Assembly: GCF_900167535.1 (NCBI RefSeq)
Contig: NZ_FUYE01000022.1
Coordinates: 1-64,000, forward strand
Reading direction: 5' to 3'
DNA length: 64,000 nucleotides
Source of the DNA: Prosthecobacter debontii
GTDB lineage: Bacteria; Verrucomicrobiota; Verrucomicrobiia; Verrucomicrobiales; Verrucomicrobiaceae
A program made the position numbers and the translations under genes. The first letter of the stretch is position 1. Every line of letters begins with the position of its first letter. This document shows positions 17,828 through 25,168 of the stretch, one piece after another. Under the pieces are notes generated by a model that was given only the letters and a program-made list of their open reading frames with translations, made no database searches and was not told the DNA's origin.

Positions 17828-18694
17828 TCAACTCCCCACCACCTCACTCAGAAACTTCCAGAGCACCTGCGTGGGCACGTCGGTTTCACCGCCGAGGTCG
17901 GTGCTGATGGTGCCGTGGGTTTTCCCCTCGGCCGCGTGCACCTGGGCGCTGATGCCCGCTTCCTTCAGCTTGCCTTCCAGCCAATGCGCCTGCGCCTTCG
18001 TATCATCACGAGAGGCCACATGCAGGATCAGAAAGGCGGGGATGTGCTTATCCTTGGCGATGTGATAGACGGGTGAAAACTCCCGCTGAGAGGCCTCCTC
18101 CGCGCCGAAGATGGCGATGAAGTTTTTCGTGATCCCCTCGCTCCCGCCATCCTTCATGCGCTTCGGCACATCATAGGCGGAGACATCCAGCGGCACACAG
18201 CCCTTCAGGGAGGTGAAGGAGACTCCCGCCGCTTTCAGATACCGATCATCTGTGCAGATGAGCGCGGCTAGGTGCGCCCCTGCCGAGTGCCCCATCACCA
18301 CCAGGGAGTCCGGGTTTCCACCATACTCCGCCGCATGCTCATGCACCCAGCCGATCCCCTTCGCCAGGTCCTCCATCATGTCCTTCAGCGTCACCTCGGG
18401 CAGGAAGCGGTAGTTCAGCGAGACGAGCACATAGCCCTTATCCACAAAGGCCTGCGGCTTCTTCTGCATCCCGGCTTTATCCCCCTTCTTCCAGCCGCCG
18501 CCATGGATCCAGATCACCACGGGATGGTTTTTCCCCTCCGCAGGTGCATACACATCCAGCGCCTGCAGCTTATCCTTCGCCTCGGTGTAAAACAGATCCT
18601 TGTGCACCACCGGCTCCGCCGCCTGCAGGACCGAGGCACCGAGGGTGAGCAACGAGAAAGAAACCCAAGCAAAAAGACAATGGCGTGAACGCAT
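17828..18694 (-). CDS. exported alpha/beta hydrolase (carboxylesterase/BD-FAE type)
   Basis: A 288-aa protein from ATG 18694 with signal peptide MRSRHCLFAWVSFSLLTLGA. HGGGW (residues 64-68) is the oxyanion-hole motif of the hormone-sensitive-lipase/feruloyl-esterase group; Ser137 lies in GHSAGAH, and the late HVASRDD and KTHGTI supply Asp and His. Upstream in-frame starts (18739, 18775) would overlap the PurA-like gene's end; 18739 cannot be excluded. It may deacetylate or de-esterify plant or algal polysaccharides. It follows the triad operon at 18772-22103 but looks functionally unrelated. Confidence 0.82.
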   Translation of the reverse strand: MRSRHCLFAWVSFSLLTLGASVLQAAEPVVHKDLFYTEAKDKLQALDVYAPAEGKNHPVVIWIHGGGWKKGDKAGMQKKPQAFVDKGYVLVSLNYRFLPEVTLKDMMEDLAKGIGWVHEHAAEYGGNPDSLVVMGHSAGAHLAALICTDDRYLKAAGVSFTSLKGCVPLDVSAYDVPKRMKDGGSEGITKNFIAIFGAEEASQREFSPVYHIAKDKHIPAFLILHVASRDDTKAQAHWLEGKLKEAGISAQVHAAEGKTHGTISTDLGGETDVPTQVLWKFLSEVVGS

Positions 18695-18771
18695 GCAGAC
18701 CAAACGCCACCCCAGCGAGGTTTTGTCAGTGAGTTTCATTGATCCGCCAAGCGCTCCGGCTCCACGTACAT

Positions 18772-20166
18772 TCACGATCGCACATGGGCATGGGTGTTCC
18801 CGTAGGACTTCAAGACGATGGGAAGATCTGTCACGGTCGATAGCCGCTCCCGGAATTTCGCCTCAGAGTTCACCTCGTCGTCAGCATACACAGGCATCGC
18901 CTCTTTCAGCCGATGTGTGAGCCAGCGCTGATGATCAAGATCACCCATCGGACCGACCGGCAATCGCTGGATAAGATCCCCACCACACCGGTAGGCCTGA
19001 CACCAGCGCAGGGGCACCTGGGCCCCCAACGCATCCATGTGGCTGACGAAGAGCCCTGACAAATCCCCCACCGTCTCAAGAGCATAACGCAGCAGGACGG
19101 CATCAGGGTGGCCCCGCCGAAAGTCCCCTTGCCAGCCAGCACTGGCATTGTGGGGCTCGGGCAAAACGACATCCAACGCCCCGTCATGCGTGGGGAAAGG
19201 CCCAGCTCCATGCCGAGTCAAATAGGTGCGTAGCACCCCATAGTGCTCTATGGGCACGCACAAGCTCAAACGGGCCAAACTTTTCTCCAAAGCCTTCGTG
19301 GTGATCGAACTCCACGTCGTATGCGGATGAAATCCCCGCCACTCATCCAGGAGCAGCCCTTGGGCACCTTCAAACACCACACAACCCGGCTCTTGAAGCC
19401 GTGCCGCGAGAGTCTCCTCTCCACAAGGCGGGCACTGCCTCGTTAAAGCCAACGCGGCATTCAGCCAACGCTGAGCCAGCCCCGCATCTTGGAGGTAGGA
19501 CAGTTCCTTTTGCAGTTCTTCAGGACCCTTCATAGGAAGGCGAGGCTGGAACTCCATCAACAGCTTTTCCCGGAGAGCCTCCAGCTTGGTCAAGACCACT
19601 CTTCGCCGCCCTCCTCCCGCCTCGGCCAACTCTTCATACCGCAACGCCAGCTCCGGGTGATCTAAGGAAACACGCATCGTTTCTCCAACCCCTACGCCAC
19701 AGCTGCCATGGGCCGCCCCTCCCCGCAATCCTTCTCGCAGCCGACCCGCAGCTTGGTGAAAAGGCGTCGTCACTAGACATTGAGCATCGATGGTTAGGCG
19801 TGGGAGGGCATCTCCCACTCCGACGGCCTGCAAAGCTTCAGCCTCCACCAAAAGCGCCGTGGGATGCACGATCATGGGCGCTAACAACATCGTCCTCGTC
19901 CCGGGCACGAATGAACCCGAGCCAAACTGTGAAAAAGTATGATGCCGAGCAACCGCCCCATGCCCGGCCCCGGGCGCGATGACATTGTGCCCTGCCTGAG
20001 CGCCCCCACTGAAACGCACCACGGTATGGGCCTGCCAGCGACGCGTCAGCGCATCGACGAACAGCCCCTTGCCACAGTCTCCAAAACCGAGCCCGAGCAC
20101 CGATGCATAACGAGTCACACTCACGAAGGATTTTGGAGTCAAACCCACAGAAACCAGATCAGCCAA
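18772..20166 (-). CDS. divergent adenylosuccinate synthetase (PurA) homologue
   Basis: About 464 aa, colinear with PurA, which joins IMP and aspartate with GTP. Matches: GLGFGDCGKGLFVD for QWGDEGKGK (Asp30, Lys33), GGAQAGHNV for GGxNAGHT (His60), HGSCGVGVGE for IGTTGRGIGP, FEGAQGLLLDEWRGFHP for FEGAQGTLLDxxxGTYP (about 265), and TRHGAGPFPTHD. Differences: Glu after the catalytic Asp is Cys, the TKLD guanine-recognition motif is SHMD (about 377), and SSNTTAGG becomes SSITTKAL. A housekeeping role is therefore doubtful. Start unclear: the first possible codon is TTG 20166, overlapping the VWA gene by 8 bp; GTG codons at residues 15 and 17 are alternatives. Last gene of a three-gene operon. Confidence 0.78.
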   Translation of the reverse strand: MADLVSVGLTPKSFVSVTRYASVLGLGFGDCGKGLFVDALTRRWQAHTVVRFSGGAQAGHNVIAPGAGHGAVARHHTFSQFGSGSFVPGTRTMLLAPMIVHPTALLVEAEALQAVGVGDALPRLTIDAQCLVTTPFHQAAGRLREGLRGGAAHGSCGVGVGETMRVSLDHPELALRYEELAEAGGGRRRVVLTKLEALREKLLMEFQPRLPMKGPEELQKELSYLQDAGLAQRWLNAALALTRQCPPCGEETLAARLQEPGCVVFEGAQGLLLDEWRGFHPHTTWSSITTKALEKSLARLSLCVPIEHYGVLRTYLTRHGAGPFPTHDGALDVVLPEPHNASAGWQGDFRRGHPDAVLLRYALETVGDLSGLFVSHMDALGAQVPLRWCQAYRCGGDLIQRLPVGPMGDLDHQRWLTHRLKEAMPVYADDEVNSEAKFRERLSTVTDLPIVLKSYGNTHAHVRS

Positions 20167-21124
20167 ACAATCGCTTCCACCATGAACTTTGGCTCACTGA
20201 ATTAACTAGGCCCGGGCTTACCGGCGGGAGTTTCAGCAGGGCGGCGTAATTCTGGACGGCACGGATGGTGGAACCGACATGCGATGGATCAAGACCATGA
20301 GCAGAAAGGGCCTTAGCCAGTTCATTCAGATCAAGGACACGCTTTTCAGTCAAGGCCACAACGGCTGCCGCCACCGTGCAGGTATCTTTAGCCGACTCCA
20401 TGCAGATCACATGGTCACCCAAAAGCTCGCGCCAGCGCGCGCTCACCTTTTGGGCACGCCGTTCATCGGGAATGAGGAAAAAGAGATGGTAACTCTCCGC
20501 CGCCGCCGCGATGACTTCTTCAATGGGGATATCTTCATCCAGCTTATCCCCGATCAACGCCTCAATCTGGTGGCGTGACACTGCCGGGTAAGGCCATTCA
20601 TCCCCGGTCACAAAGAAGTAGCCCTTCTTTTTCCGCTTCACCCAATTATCCATATCGGTGTGCTGGGCGGCCACATAAAAGGCCAATTCATAGCTCTCAT
20701 GCCCGCTGCCGCCGCCTCCGCCTTCCAGGTAGCTCCAGGTCAGCCACTGATCCATCAGCTCCGCAGTGCTTTCAAACTGCCCCACTTGCAAGGAGGCCTG
20801 ATCTGAGGTGGCATCCCCCACCGCCATGAACATGATTTGCGGATCTGCCACTCCCGTATCGGTGATCAGTTTCATCAGCTTCGGCAGTTCTTCCTTGGCC
20901 AGCAGATGGGGAATGTCCCCCATGGAGCCCGTTACATCCAGGGCAAATACGATCCCCAAGGCATCTGGGTGGTCGGCACTGTCGCGGCATTCACGCACTT
21001 TCAGCCCTTTCGGATTCATCAGCACGTGGCACTGGGTTTGTTTAAAAACCTCCGTCCTGGACTGGTTCGAGCGACCTGCGGCTAAAGCCGCGTGGGCAGC
21101 AAAAGAGTAGTTTCCAAATCCCAT
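20159..21124 (-). CDS. von Willebrand factor A domain protein
   Basis: A 321-aa cytoplasmic-looking protein. The MIDAS motif DVTGSM (Asp63, Thr65, Ser67) is followed by a glycine-rich LEGGGGGSGHESYELAFYVAA (about 133-153) and FVTGDEWPYP (Asp175), so metal binding is likely intact. The N-terminal segment (FKQTQCHVLMNPKGLKVREC) precedes the domain, and a C-terminal part of about 100 residues contains a DERRAQKVSARWRELLG helix region. It lies 34 bp after the kinase-like gene and overlaps the PurA-like gene. VWA proteins of this kind often act as scaffolds with kinases; here that is inference. Confidence 0.82.
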   Translation of the reverse strand: MGFGNYSFAAHAALAAGRSNQSRTEVFKQTQCHVLMNPKGLKVRECRDSADHPDALGIVFALDVTGSMGDIPHLLAKEELPKLMKLITDTGVADPQIMFMAVGDATSDQASLQVGQFESTAELMDQWLTWSYLEGGGGGSGHESYELAFYVAAQHTDMDNWVKRKKKGYFFVTGDEWPYPAVSRHQIEALIGDKLDEDIPIEEVIAAAAESYHLFFLIPDERRAQKVSARWRELLGDHVICMESAKDTCTVAAAVVALTEKRVLDLNELAKALSAHGLDPSHVGSTIRAVQNYAALLKLPPVSPGLVNSVSQSSWWKRLFG

Positions 21125-21158
21125 AATCGTTAGTTAGGTTCTTGTTGAGAGTTAATCG

Positions 21159-22103
21159 TCAAAGTTCGAGAGGTATGAATGTCGGGGGGCCAAATACCTC
21201 CCGCGCTACGCGACGCAGCTCATGATCTAGGCCCATTGCCCCTTGGATTTGGCAAAAAGCCAAGTCTTCACTGGCCTGGAGCAAGAGATCTGCAAGGGGT
21301 GCAGGCACCAAGCGTCTCACCCCTGCCTCAGGATCGCCAGCCCCACTCATCAGCACGGCAATCACCCGGGCACTGCGTCGCAGATCATGAGCCTGGAAGG
21401 CCGCATCCCTGGTCCGCGTGGCTGAAGCCCATCCAATCAGTCTCGCTCCATGATCTTGAGGCGAGACCAGTGCATGCTCAGGCCGCACATCGCCATGAGA
21501 CCAGCCCTGCGCATGAATGAAATGCAGAAGATCCAAGAGACGTCTCCAGATCCACACGCCATGCCGAGGATCCAGCCCTTGAGGAAACCGCGCGTTCAGC
21601 TCAGCCAAGCTTCCCCAGAAACCATTCGGATGCCGCAAAATCAAGGCCTGCCGAGCCCCCTGCCCTTCCACATTGCCCTGCGCCACCACCACCGGCAGAC
21701 GCCGTGCCGCATACACCCCAGCTTGCTCCGTCGCCTGCTCATGCAGCGCCCGCAGCACCGTCGCCTCCCGGGCATAGTGCACCGCAGCTTCTGGAGAGGA
21801 CGATAACTTGATGGTGACCAGCAGTGGCATCGGCCCCAGCCGCTGACCGAGATAAACCTCGGAAATCTCCCCGGCCCCCAACTTCTGACTCAGGCGATAA
21901 CTCTGCCCTCGGCAAACCAACTCAGAGCCCGAAACCATGCCTTCGCGAGCCCGAATCAGTGCCTGGCGAAACGTCTCGCGTGAGACGATACTCTCCGTTT
22001 TCGTGATGAGAGCACCGCACGATGCACATTTGACCGAGCGCCATAAAGCCACTCGCGGCAGTGGAGCCGAGCACTGTGGGCAAGCCAAGGCTGTCCAGGC
22101 CAT
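21159..22103 (-). CDS. zinc-ribbon plus protein-kinase-like (probable pseudokinase) protein
   Basis: A 314-aa protein. Cys8/Cys11 (CPQC) and Cys26/Cys29 (CASC) form a zinc ribbon. A kinase fold follows: glycine-rich loop GAGEISEV (76-83), VTIK Lys99, helix-C Glu113 and catalytic-loop-like SHGDVRPEH (202-210), with Asp205. The metal-binding DFG is replaced by IGW (223-225) and the catalytic-loop Asn by His210, so normal phosphotransfer is doubtful. It heads the operon with the VWA and PurA-like genes. The arrangement recalls TerY-P type kinase/VWA triads, but the third partner here is not a PP2C phosphatase. Confidence 0.75.
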   Translation of the reverse strand: MAWTALACPQCSAPLPRVALWRSVKCASCGALITKTESIVSRETFRQALIRAREGMVSGSELVCRGQSYRLSQKLGAGEISEVYLGQRLGPMPLLVTIKLSSSPEAAVHYAREATVLRALHEQATEQAGVYAARRLPVVVAQGNVEGQGARQALILRHPNGFWGSLAELNARFPQGLDPRHGVWIWRRLLDLLHFIHAQGWSHGDVRPEHALVSPQDHGARLIGWASATRTRDAAFQAHDLRRSARVIAVLMSGAGDPEAGVRRLVPAPLADLLLQASEDLAFCQIQGAMGLDHELRRVAREVFGPPTFIPLEL

Positions 22104-22189
22104 CTACAGTCTTCCTCCCCTGCCAAGTTGCATGGTTTGCATGCCTAAGCATCTCGACCCCTCGTGTGACTTCAAGCACAATGTTCTGC

Positions 22190-22247
22190 CGCTAGAGAAA
22201 ACATCCTCGCGCACTTCCAATCGGATGCGGGACTGTTTTCTCTGGCG
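22190..22247. other. 14-bp inverted repeat in a divergent spacer
   Basis: CGCTAGAGAAAACA (22190-22203) and TGTTTTCTCTGGCG (22234-22247) pair at 13 of 14 positions plus one G-T. The plus strand continues with TTTTAGG. It lies between the kinase-like gene (minus) and DUF1015 (plus), where no plus-strand gene needs a terminator. It could be an operator, a leader structure of DUF1015 or the end of a small RNA. Confidence 0.45.
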
Positions 22248-22348
22248 TTTTAGGTCACATTCATTTTCAAGCCCCTATTTTCCCGCTTTGCCAAAACGTC
22301 CACCCCGTCGCTTGACGCGTCCCGCTGGCTTGCAAGGGTGCGCTCCCC

Positions 22349-23578
22349 ATGCGCTTTCGTTCTTTCCAAGGTCTCGTCCCTGCCCCTGAACACGCTGCCG
22401 ATGTCGCAGCCGTGCCTTATGATGTCGTCAATCGTGAGGAATCCTACGCCCTCGCCCATGACAAGCCGCTGAACCTCCTGCACGTGGACCGTGCGGAGAT
22501 CGACCTGCCGCTGGAGGTGGATCCCTACTCCCCCGAGGTGTATGTGAAAGCACGGGAAAACTTCGAAGGTCTCCAGGCCAAGGGTGCCCTGGTGCGTGAG
22601 GTGGCACCGAGCCTCTACCTCTACCGCCAGACCATCGGCGAGCACAGCCAGACCGGCCTCGTGGGCGTGTGCCACACGGAGGATTACGAGAACGACGTGA
22701 TCAAGAAGCACGAGAAGACCCGCCAGGATAAGGAAGACGACCGCACCCGCCTCGTGGATACGCTGAGTGCCAATACCGGCCCCATTTTCCTGACCTATCG
22801 CGGAGTGCCTGCCATTGATCTCATCGTCAATGACTTCCGCCTGAACAATGAGCCTGTGCATGACTTCACCGCACCGGATGGCGTGCGGCACCAGGTCTGG
22901 CGTCTGCCTGCCGGGCCGAGTGCGGACATCGAGCAGCTTTTCTCCCACCAGGTCCCTGCGGCCTACGTGGCGGATGGTCACCACCGTGCCGCCAGCGCCT
23001 TCCGCGTGAGCAAGCAGCGCAAGGCCTCCAATCCGGAGCACAATGGCACCGAGGAATACAACTGGTTCCTCTGCGTGCTCTTCCCTGGCAATGAGCTGAA
23101 CATCCTGCCCTACAACCGCGCCGTGAAGGATCTGAACGGTCGCGATGAAGCCAGCTTCCTGGCTGAGGTGGGTAAGATCTTCAAAGTCACCCCCACGGAG
23201 GAGAAAACCCCGACCGCCCCTGGTAAAGCCAGCATGTATCTGGGTGGCAAGTGGTATGGCCTGGAGTGGAAGGCCGAGGAAGACGCCAGCCCGATCGATC
23301 AACTGGACGTGAGCATCCTGCAGGATCGTTTGCTGAAACCTTTGTTAGGCATCGATGATCCCCGCACCAGCAAGCGCATCGATTTCATCGGCGGCATCCG
23401 CGGCACGGCGGAGCTGGAGAAGCTGGTGGATGGCGGCGACCACGCCGTGGCCTTCAGCATGTATCCGGTGACTGTGGACCAACTCATGGCGATCTCGGAC
23501 GCCACACAGATCATGCCGCCCAAGAGCACCTGGTTTGAGCCCAAACTGCGCTCCGGCCTGTTCATCCACACGTTTTAA
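22349..23578 (+). CDS. DUF1015 family protein
   Basis: A 409-aa protein. N-terminal FQGLVPAPEHAADVAAVPYDVV, central HEKTRQDKEDDRTRLVDTLSANTGPIF and YVADGHHRAASAFRV, and a C-terminal SKRIDFIGGIRG...AVAFSMYPVTVDQLMAISDA are the conserved blocks of DUF1015. The ADGHHR motif resembles the substrate loop of ParB/sulfiredoxin-fold kinases, and the family is often found near serine-biosynthesis genes in other genomes; neither is proven here. It stands alone, with a strong terminator directly after it. ATG 22349 is the only good start. Confidence 0.85.
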   Translation: MRFRSFQGLVPAPEHAADVAAVPYDVVNREESYALAHDKPLNLLHVDRAEIDLPLEVDPYSPEVYVKARENFEGLQAKGALVREVAPSLYLYRQTIGEHSQTGLVGVCHTEDYENDVIKKHEKTRQDKEDDRTRLVDTLSANTGPIFLTYRGVPAIDLIVNDFRLNNEPVHDFTAPDGVRHQVWRLPAGPSADIEQLFSHQVPAAYVADGHHRAASAFRVSKQRKASNPEHNGTEEYNWFLCVLFPGNELNILPYNRAVKDLNGRDEASFLAEVGKIFKVTPTEEKTPTAPGKASMYLGGKWYGLEWKAEEDASPIDQLDVSILQDRLLKPLLGIDDPRTSKRIDFIGGIRGTAELEKLVDGGDHAVAFSMYPVTVDQLMAISDATQIMPPKSTWFEPKLRSGLFIHTF

Positions 23579-23613
23579 TGTGAATCCATCCGCGGCTTAA
23601 CACCACGAATGCC

Positions 23614-23647
23614 AACCGGTCAGGGAGCGATTCCTGACCGGTTTTTT
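23614..23647 (+). terminator. rho-independent terminator of the DUF1015 gene
   Basis: AACCGGTCAGG (23614-23624) pairs perfectly with CCTGACCGGTT (23633-23643), loop GAGCGATT, then TTTTT. It is 35 bp after the stop. Confidence 0.9.
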
Positions 23648-23740
23648 GTGGGGTAGAGAGGTGAAATCACGGTGGGCATCAACATGACACGCCAAGTGTC
23701 GCACTTGAAATAGGCTCGAAGAAGTCTATCTTCCGTTCGC

Positions 23741-24001
23741 ATGACAGCCTTTACCGCACTCGATCGCTTGTTCGATCCTGATCGTCAGTGCTTTACGGAA
23801 GATGGGGCTCGGATTTTGGCTGATTTGCGCTCGGACGAAGAAACTCAAGCTCGTATGGAGGAACTGGCCTCAAAGAGTAACGAAGGCACTCTCAATGCAG
23901 AGGAAGCTCGTGAGTATGAATCCTGGGTAAGAGCAGGGACGCTGATCTCGATCCTCCAAGCCAAAGCGCGTCTTTATCTCAAGAAAACAGCAGCTGCATA
24001 A
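23741..24001 (+). CDS. small acidic helical protein preceding an HNH nuclease
   Basis: An 86-aa, probably all-helical protein. The phrase 'EGTLNAEEAREYESWVRAGTLISILQAKARLYLKK' is typical of small proteins encoded directly before HNH endonuclease genes in many bacteria, and resembles antitoxin-sized partners. It is 8 bp from the HNH start, so the two are certainly co-transcribed. A toxin/antitoxin or immunity relation is a guess from size and order. Confidence 0.7.
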   Translation: MTAFTALDRLFDPDRQCFTEDGARILADLRSDEETQARMEELASKSNEGTLNAEEAREYESWVRAGTLISILQAKARLYLKKTAAA

Positions 24002-24009
24002 GGGATGCG

Positions 24010-24417
24010 GTGACGCGCCAGCTAGTTCGTGAGCGAGCGCAATTCCGCTGCGAATACTGTCATCTTCACCAGGACCACGAACCCAGTCGGCCCTTCCATA
24101 TCGAGCACATCATTGCTCGGCAGCATCGCGGCGATGATCACCTGGAAAACCTAGCTCTAGCCTTTCACCTCTGCAATTGGCACAAAGGTCCCAATCTGAC
24201 GAGCCTTGACCCTGACACGAATGCGCTGACTCGGCTCTTCCACCCCAGGCAGGATAAGTGGCCAGATCACTTTCGGTTAGAAGGTGTCCGCATTGTGGGT
24301 TTGACAGATATCGGTAAAACGACCCTTTGGTTGCTCGAGATGAATGGTGAGGAACGACTCGAACTCCGTTCCATTCTTCTGGATGCTGGAGAAATTGATC
24401 CTACCTCCTACGCTTAA
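24010..24417 (+). CDS. HNH endonuclease
   Basis: A 135-aa protein starting at GTG 24010. It has the zinc-binding CEYC pair (residues about 14-17), the nuclease core FHIEHIIARQHRG, and LENLALAFHLCNWHKGPNL with the second His/Cys ligands and catalytic His. This is a standalone HNH nuclease of the McrA-like type. It is convergent with the chorismate mutase gene. Coupled to the 86-aa protein; target DNA or RNA unknown. Confidence 0.88.
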   Translation: MTRQLVRERAQFRCEYCHLHQDHEPSRPFHIEHIIARQHRGDDHLENLALAFHLCNWHKGPNLTSLDPDTNALTRLFHPRQDKWPDHFRLEGVRIVGLTDIGKTTLWLLEMNGEERLELRSILLDAGEIDPTSYA

Positions 24418-24453
24418 AATAGGTCCAGTGATGCGACACTCACTTCAATCTGG

Positions 24454-25023
24454 CTATCGCATCGCTTCCAACCCCGCAGCAAGACCTCGCAGCGCAGGCT
24501 GGATCACGGCTTTGGAATAGCCCTTTTGTTGCATCGTTTGTTCAGCCTGGGTGAGGATGGCCGCACGTTGGGCTGCGATCCGGGGCAGGCTCAGTTGCTC
24601 GAGGATGCGGGTGCCGATGGCATCCAGTTGCGGTCGCACGTCGCGGGTGAGATCCGGCACGGGGCGTGTCTTCCACTCCGCAGGCTGAGGTCGTGCCAGC
24701 CACTCCTCCTGAAAGGCCCGGGCGGCCTCGATCTGACCTTGGAAAAAGGCACGCACGTGTGTCGGGGATAGCTTGGCCTCCGTCGCCTTTTGCTCCATGG
24801 CCTTCAGCAAGGCTTCCTCGCGTGCGGGATCGGCCACGGGGGCGGATTTGGCCCGCTTCACTTCAGCCACTTCATCCATCCACGACAGACGTTCCAGGAT
24901 GAGGGTGACCAGAGGATCCTGAGTCTGGGGCGAGGCCGTCTCCGCATGCAGAGCGGCACGTGTGAGACTGGAAAGGATAAAACACAGTCCCAAGAGGGTG
25001 GTGAAAAGGCGGCGGGGCATCAT
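24454..25023 (-). CDS. aroQ: secreted gamma-class chorismate mutase
   Basis: A 189-aa protein from ATG 25023 with signal peptide (MMPRRLFTTLLGLCFILSS...LHA). The mature helix LVTLILERLSWMDEVAEVKR with its Arg/Lys, followed by PVADPAREEALL and VRAFFQGQIEAARAFQ, matches the periplasmic AroQ-gamma chorismate mutases (chorismate to prephenate). An upstream in-frame start would read through a REP-like repeat at 25057-25165, so the extension is rejected. It is unusual because secreted chorismate mutases are best known from pathogens. Confidence 0.8.
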   Translation of the reverse strand: MMPRRLFTTLLGLCFILSSLTRAALHAETASPQTQDPLVTLILERLSWMDEVAEVKRAKSAPVADPAREEALLKAMEQKATEAKLSPTHVRAFFQGQIEAARAFQEEWLARPQPAEWKTRPVPDLTRDVRPQLDAIGTRILEQLSLPRIAAQRAAILTQAEQTMQQKGYSKAVIQPALRGLAAGLEAMR

Positions 25024-25056
25024 GAAAAAGTCGGAGGGAGCGAGGAAGCGACAGAA

Positions 25057-25165
25057 AGTGATGTGGCCACTCCTGGCCGCAAGGGCAGAACGAACGATCA
25101 CACGAGGGTGCGAGCCATGAGGGTCGCTTAGACTTCGAATGGCGGGCAAAAGTGCCCGCATCACT
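25057..25165. repeat. pair of REP-like hairpin units in inverted orientation
   Basis: Copy 1 (25057-25081) reads AGTGATGTGGCCACTCCTGGCCGCA. Copy 2, reversed (25140-25165), contains GCGGGCA-AAAG-TGCCCGC. Reversed, copy 2 aligns with copy 1 over the AGTGATG flank; relative to the 34-kb copies, its G-C change in the stem is compensated by C-G on the other side. The unit lies between the chorismate mutase start and the PQQ-protein gene. Confidence 0.65.
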
Positions 25166-25168
25166 TTT

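Noticed and set aside
18772..22103. Reading the triad as a phage PurZ-type (2-aminoadenine) locus
   Set aside because: No DNA polymerase, phosphohydrolase or other phage genes are nearby, and the protein is about 100 residues longer than PurZ as I recall it.
22250..23302. 350-codon minus-strand frame opposite DUF1015
   Set aside because: DUF1015 motifs are clear on the plus strand; the minus frame shows only antisense composition.
24454..25164. Longer chorismate mutase reading from 25164
   Set aside because: The extension reads through a REP-like repeat pair; ATG 25023 starts a classical signal peptide.
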